A DNA stretch of 50,031 bases, from the NCBI GenBank assembly GCA_020850735.1, contig JADZEE010000120.1:1-50031 (forward strand), read 5' to 3'. Shown here piece by piece: positions 48,222 to 50,031 of the stretch (positions are counted from its first letter, which is position 1; each line of letters starts with the position of its first letter). The notes beneath the pieces were generated by a model. That model searched no databases. It was not told where the DNA came from and saw only the letters and a list, made by a program, of their open reading frames with translations. Both the position numbers and the translations under genes were made by a program. The stretch comes from Gammaproteobacteria bacterium (GTDB lineage Bacteria; Pseudomonadota; Gammaproteobacteria; JADZEE01).

Positions 48222-49896
48222 AGCCTTACCGCCGGCATTCATAATGCTCGCGGGCGCAATGCTGATCGGCCTGACCCGTGGGCATCTGCGCACGGCAATC
48301 GCGTTGCTGGCACCACTTGTTACCATCTGGGCCGCGTGGCATGTCCCCGACGGTGTGGTGATGACAGTCGATTTTGTCGGTTACCAGATCGAGCCCGTCG
48401 AGGGTGGCGCGGTACGTCGTTTGTTCGCGTTGATTTTTGCGCTGATGGCCTTCGTAGGGGCAATTTTCGCGTTGCACCTGACTCGCGGGCTTGAGTTGGG
48501 CGCTGCTTACGCCTATGCGGCGGGCGCGATCGGTGTGGCTTTCGCCGGCGACCTGATAACCCTGTTCGTATTCTGGGAAGCAATGGCGATTTTCTCGACC
48601 ATCGTCGTCTGCTGCGGCGGCACGTCTGGCGCGCGCCGGGCAGCGGTCCGTTATGCCATCATGCACGTGCTCGGTGGCGTGTTGCTGATGGTTGGTATTG
48701 CGGGAGTGGCAATTCAATCAGGCTCGGTCGATGTTCAGGCCATGCGCGCGACCGATTTCGCGAGCTGGATGATATTGCTCGGGATCCTGGTCAACGCCGC
48801 GGCACCACCGTTTTCGGCGTGGCTTGCGGACGCCTACCCGGAAGCCTCGCCCACCGGCGCGGTGTTTCTGTCGGCATTTACGACCAAGACGGCCGTGCTC
48901 GCCCTGATATTGCTGTTCCCGGGCGAGTCGGTCCTGATCGGCGTTGGTCTGTACATGATTTTTTACGGTATCGTTTACGCGTTACTGGAAAATGACGCCC
49001 GGCGCATACTCGCTTACTCCATTGTCAACCAGGTCGGTTTCATGGTTTGCGCGATCGGTATCGGCACCGAGTTGGCGCTCAACGGCGCCGCTGCACATGC
49101 CTTTGCGCACATCATCTACAAGGCGTTGTTATTCATGAGCGCGGGCGTTGTGCTTTATCGCACGGGCAGGCGAAAATGCACCGCTCTGGGCGGATTGTTT
49201 CGCACGATGCCAGTGACCTGCTTTTGCGGCATTATCGGAGCGCTGTCGATATCCAGTTTTCCGTTGACCTCCGGGTTCACGACCAAGACGCTGATTTCCG
49301 AAGCCGCGATCGTCGAGGGCCTGCCGCTGATTTATTTTCTGTTGGCGGCCGCATCGGCAGGTGTGGTCCTGCACGCCGGGATCAAGTTTCCATGGTTCGT
49401 GTTTTTTCAAAAGGACTCGGGGCTGCGGCCCGCGGACGCATCGGGGAATATGGCAGTCGCCATGGTTCTGTTCGCAGTGTTTTGCATCGCACTCGGCGTA
49501 TACCCAGAGCCGCTCTATGCATTGCTTCCCTACCCCGTGGAGTTCAATGCCTATTCCCCTGGCAAGGTCATCTTTTATTTGCAGTTACTGCTTTTCTCCG
49601 GCCTCGCATTTTTCCTGTTACTGCCGGCAATGAAGCGTACCCGGACTATCACACTCGACTTCGACTGGTTCTGGCGAGTCCTGTTCTTTCGCGCGGGCAG
49701 TGGTGCGCTTTTGGCTCTTTCATCAATAGGGCAGTCTTCGCGACAGCGCAGCCAGGAAACGCTTCACCAGTTACGCGGGTGGGCTCAGGGGCGCTTTGGC
49801 CTGAACGGGGTGTTTGCACGATCCTGGCCCATCGGAACAAGTGCGATATGGATTGCGATTTTACTGAGCGGCTACGTGTTGATTTACTACGTGTAG
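48214..49896 (+). CDS. Antiporter large subunit 3, MrpD-like with altered key lysine
   Basis: A 560-residue third NuoL/M/N-family subunit, with a C-terminal extension (about 480-560) ending in one helix. The Glu helix (FVFWEAMAIFSTIVV) is kept. The position that is Lys in subunits 1 and 2 reads Asn (GILVNAAAPPFSAWLADAYPEASP). The second Lys region, AFTTKTAVLALI, is kept. GAGG lies about 9 bases before the ATG at 48214. It is the last gene of the operon in the window. Confidence 0.88.
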   Translation: MIEALPPAFIMLAGAMLIGLTRGHLRTAIALLAPLVTIWAAWHVPDGVVMTVDFVGYQIEPVEGGAVRRLFALIFALMAFVGAIFALHLTRGLELGAAYAYAAGAIGVAFAGDLITLFVFWEAMAIFSTIVVCCGGTSGARRAAVRYAIMHVLGGVLLMVGIAGVAIQSGSVDVQAMRATDFASWMILLGILVNAAAPPFSAWLADAYPEASPTGAVFLSAFTTKTAVLALILLFPGESVLIGVGLYMIFYGIVYALLENDARRILAYSIVNQVGFMVCAIGIGTELALNGAAAHAFAHIIYKALLFMSAGVVLYRTGRRKCTALGGLFRTMPVTCFCGIIGALSISSFPLTSGFTTKTLISEAAIVEGLPLIYFLLAAASAGVVLHAGIKFPWFVFFQKDSGLRPADASGNMAVAMVLFAVFCIALGVYPEPLYALLPYPVEFNAYSPGKVIFYLQLLLFSGLAFFLLLPAMKRTRTITLDFDWFWRVLFFRAGSGALLALSSIGQSSRQRSQETLHQLRGWAQGRFGLNGVFARSWPIGTSAIWIAILLSGYVLIYYV

Positions 49897-49903
49897 CGCA
49901 TTA

Positions 49904-50031
49904 ACCCGGATTATTCATGAATCTCGCAATAAGGAAGGCCTCCATTGTGGTAAAAAGCCGTTGAGACACGCCCTTTTCACCACGCAAGAGGCCTTCGCAT
50001 GCGAGACGATAGCACACGACAGTGTGTCGCC
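49904..50031 (+). mobile_element. Probable left end of an insertion sequence (partial)
   Basis: Just after the mrp operon comes a terminal-inverted-repeat-like stretch (AACCCGGATTATTCATGAAT, 49904-49923). A large imperfect stem-loop follows, with 24-base arms at 49934-49957 and 49973-49996, GAAGGCC at the outer end. Then an ATG at 49999 opens a frame MRDDSTRQCVA running off the window. This layout looks like an IS left end with the start of its transposase; IS1380-type is my best guess but is unproven. Confidence 0.45.
49999..50031 (+). CDS. Possible transposase, N-terminal 11 residues only
   Basis: The frame reads MRDDSTRQCVA and continues past the window edge. It lies directly downstream of the terminal hairpin of the presumed insertion sequence. 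Too short to assign a family. Confidence 0.3.
   Translation, partial: MRDDSTRQCVA

Overview
The window looks like chromosome of a high-GC gammaproteobacterium. Gram-negative markers include TamA/TamB, a QseBC-type two-component system with YgiW, REP-type repeats and a Proteobacteria-style paa cluster. The genus cannot be named from the sequence alone. No rRNA, tRNA or CRISPR array was seen.

Region 1 (1-11.4 kb) is aerobic phenylacetate catabolism. A left-facing operon reads paaG-paaH-paaI-paaA-paaB-paaC-paaD-paaE. It faces away from paaK and paaZ across a short promoter region at about 7.05-7.24 kb. PaaK makes phenylacetyl-CoA, PaaABCDE epoxidises the ring, PaaG isomerises the epoxide to the oxepin, PaaZ opens and oxidises the ring, PaaH acts in the beta-oxidation-like phase and PaaI rescues CoA. 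No paaF, paaJ or paa regulator is present. A hot-dog thioesterase follows paaZ. Two inverted-repeat REP pairs lie at the left edge.

Region 2 (11.4-28.5 kb) holds a PGPGW membrane protein, an endonuclease/exonuclease/phosphatase-fold protein, a tungsten/molybdenum aldehyde:ferredoxin oxidoreductase-family enzyme, a LapA-like protein, the tamA-tamB pair, a zinc-ribbon membrane protein, a secreted beta-propeller protein with one CxxCH motif, an acyl-CoA dehydrogenase, a GYF_2-AIM24 fusion and a 2,4-dienoyl-CoA reductase-like flavoenzyme.

Region 3 (28.5-37 kb) is a tightly packed rightward run: universal stress protein, DehI-like protein, acetyl-CoA synthetase, 2-oxoacid dehydrogenase E1-alpha, E1-beta and E2, then an acyl carrier protein. 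E2 carries two E3-binding domains, and no E3 gene is present. YqeC (Mo-hydroxylase accessory protein) and a TauE/SafE-type membrane protein follow.

Region 4 (37.2-50 kb) differs in style: lower GC by eye and full of insertion-sequence debris. Broken IS3-, IS6- and IS21-type transposase remnants surround a qseB-qseC-ygiW operon, which has a PmrA/QseB-like box upstream. To their right lies a Rap1a-like secreted protein and a nine-gene Mrp-type cation/proton antiporter operon in the order E-F-G-(A'/B)-C-D-D-x-D. It has three large antiporter-like subunits and an MrpA C-terminal part fused to MrpB. The window ends in what looks like the left end of another insertion sequence. This region is best read as an acquired or rearranged accessory segment.
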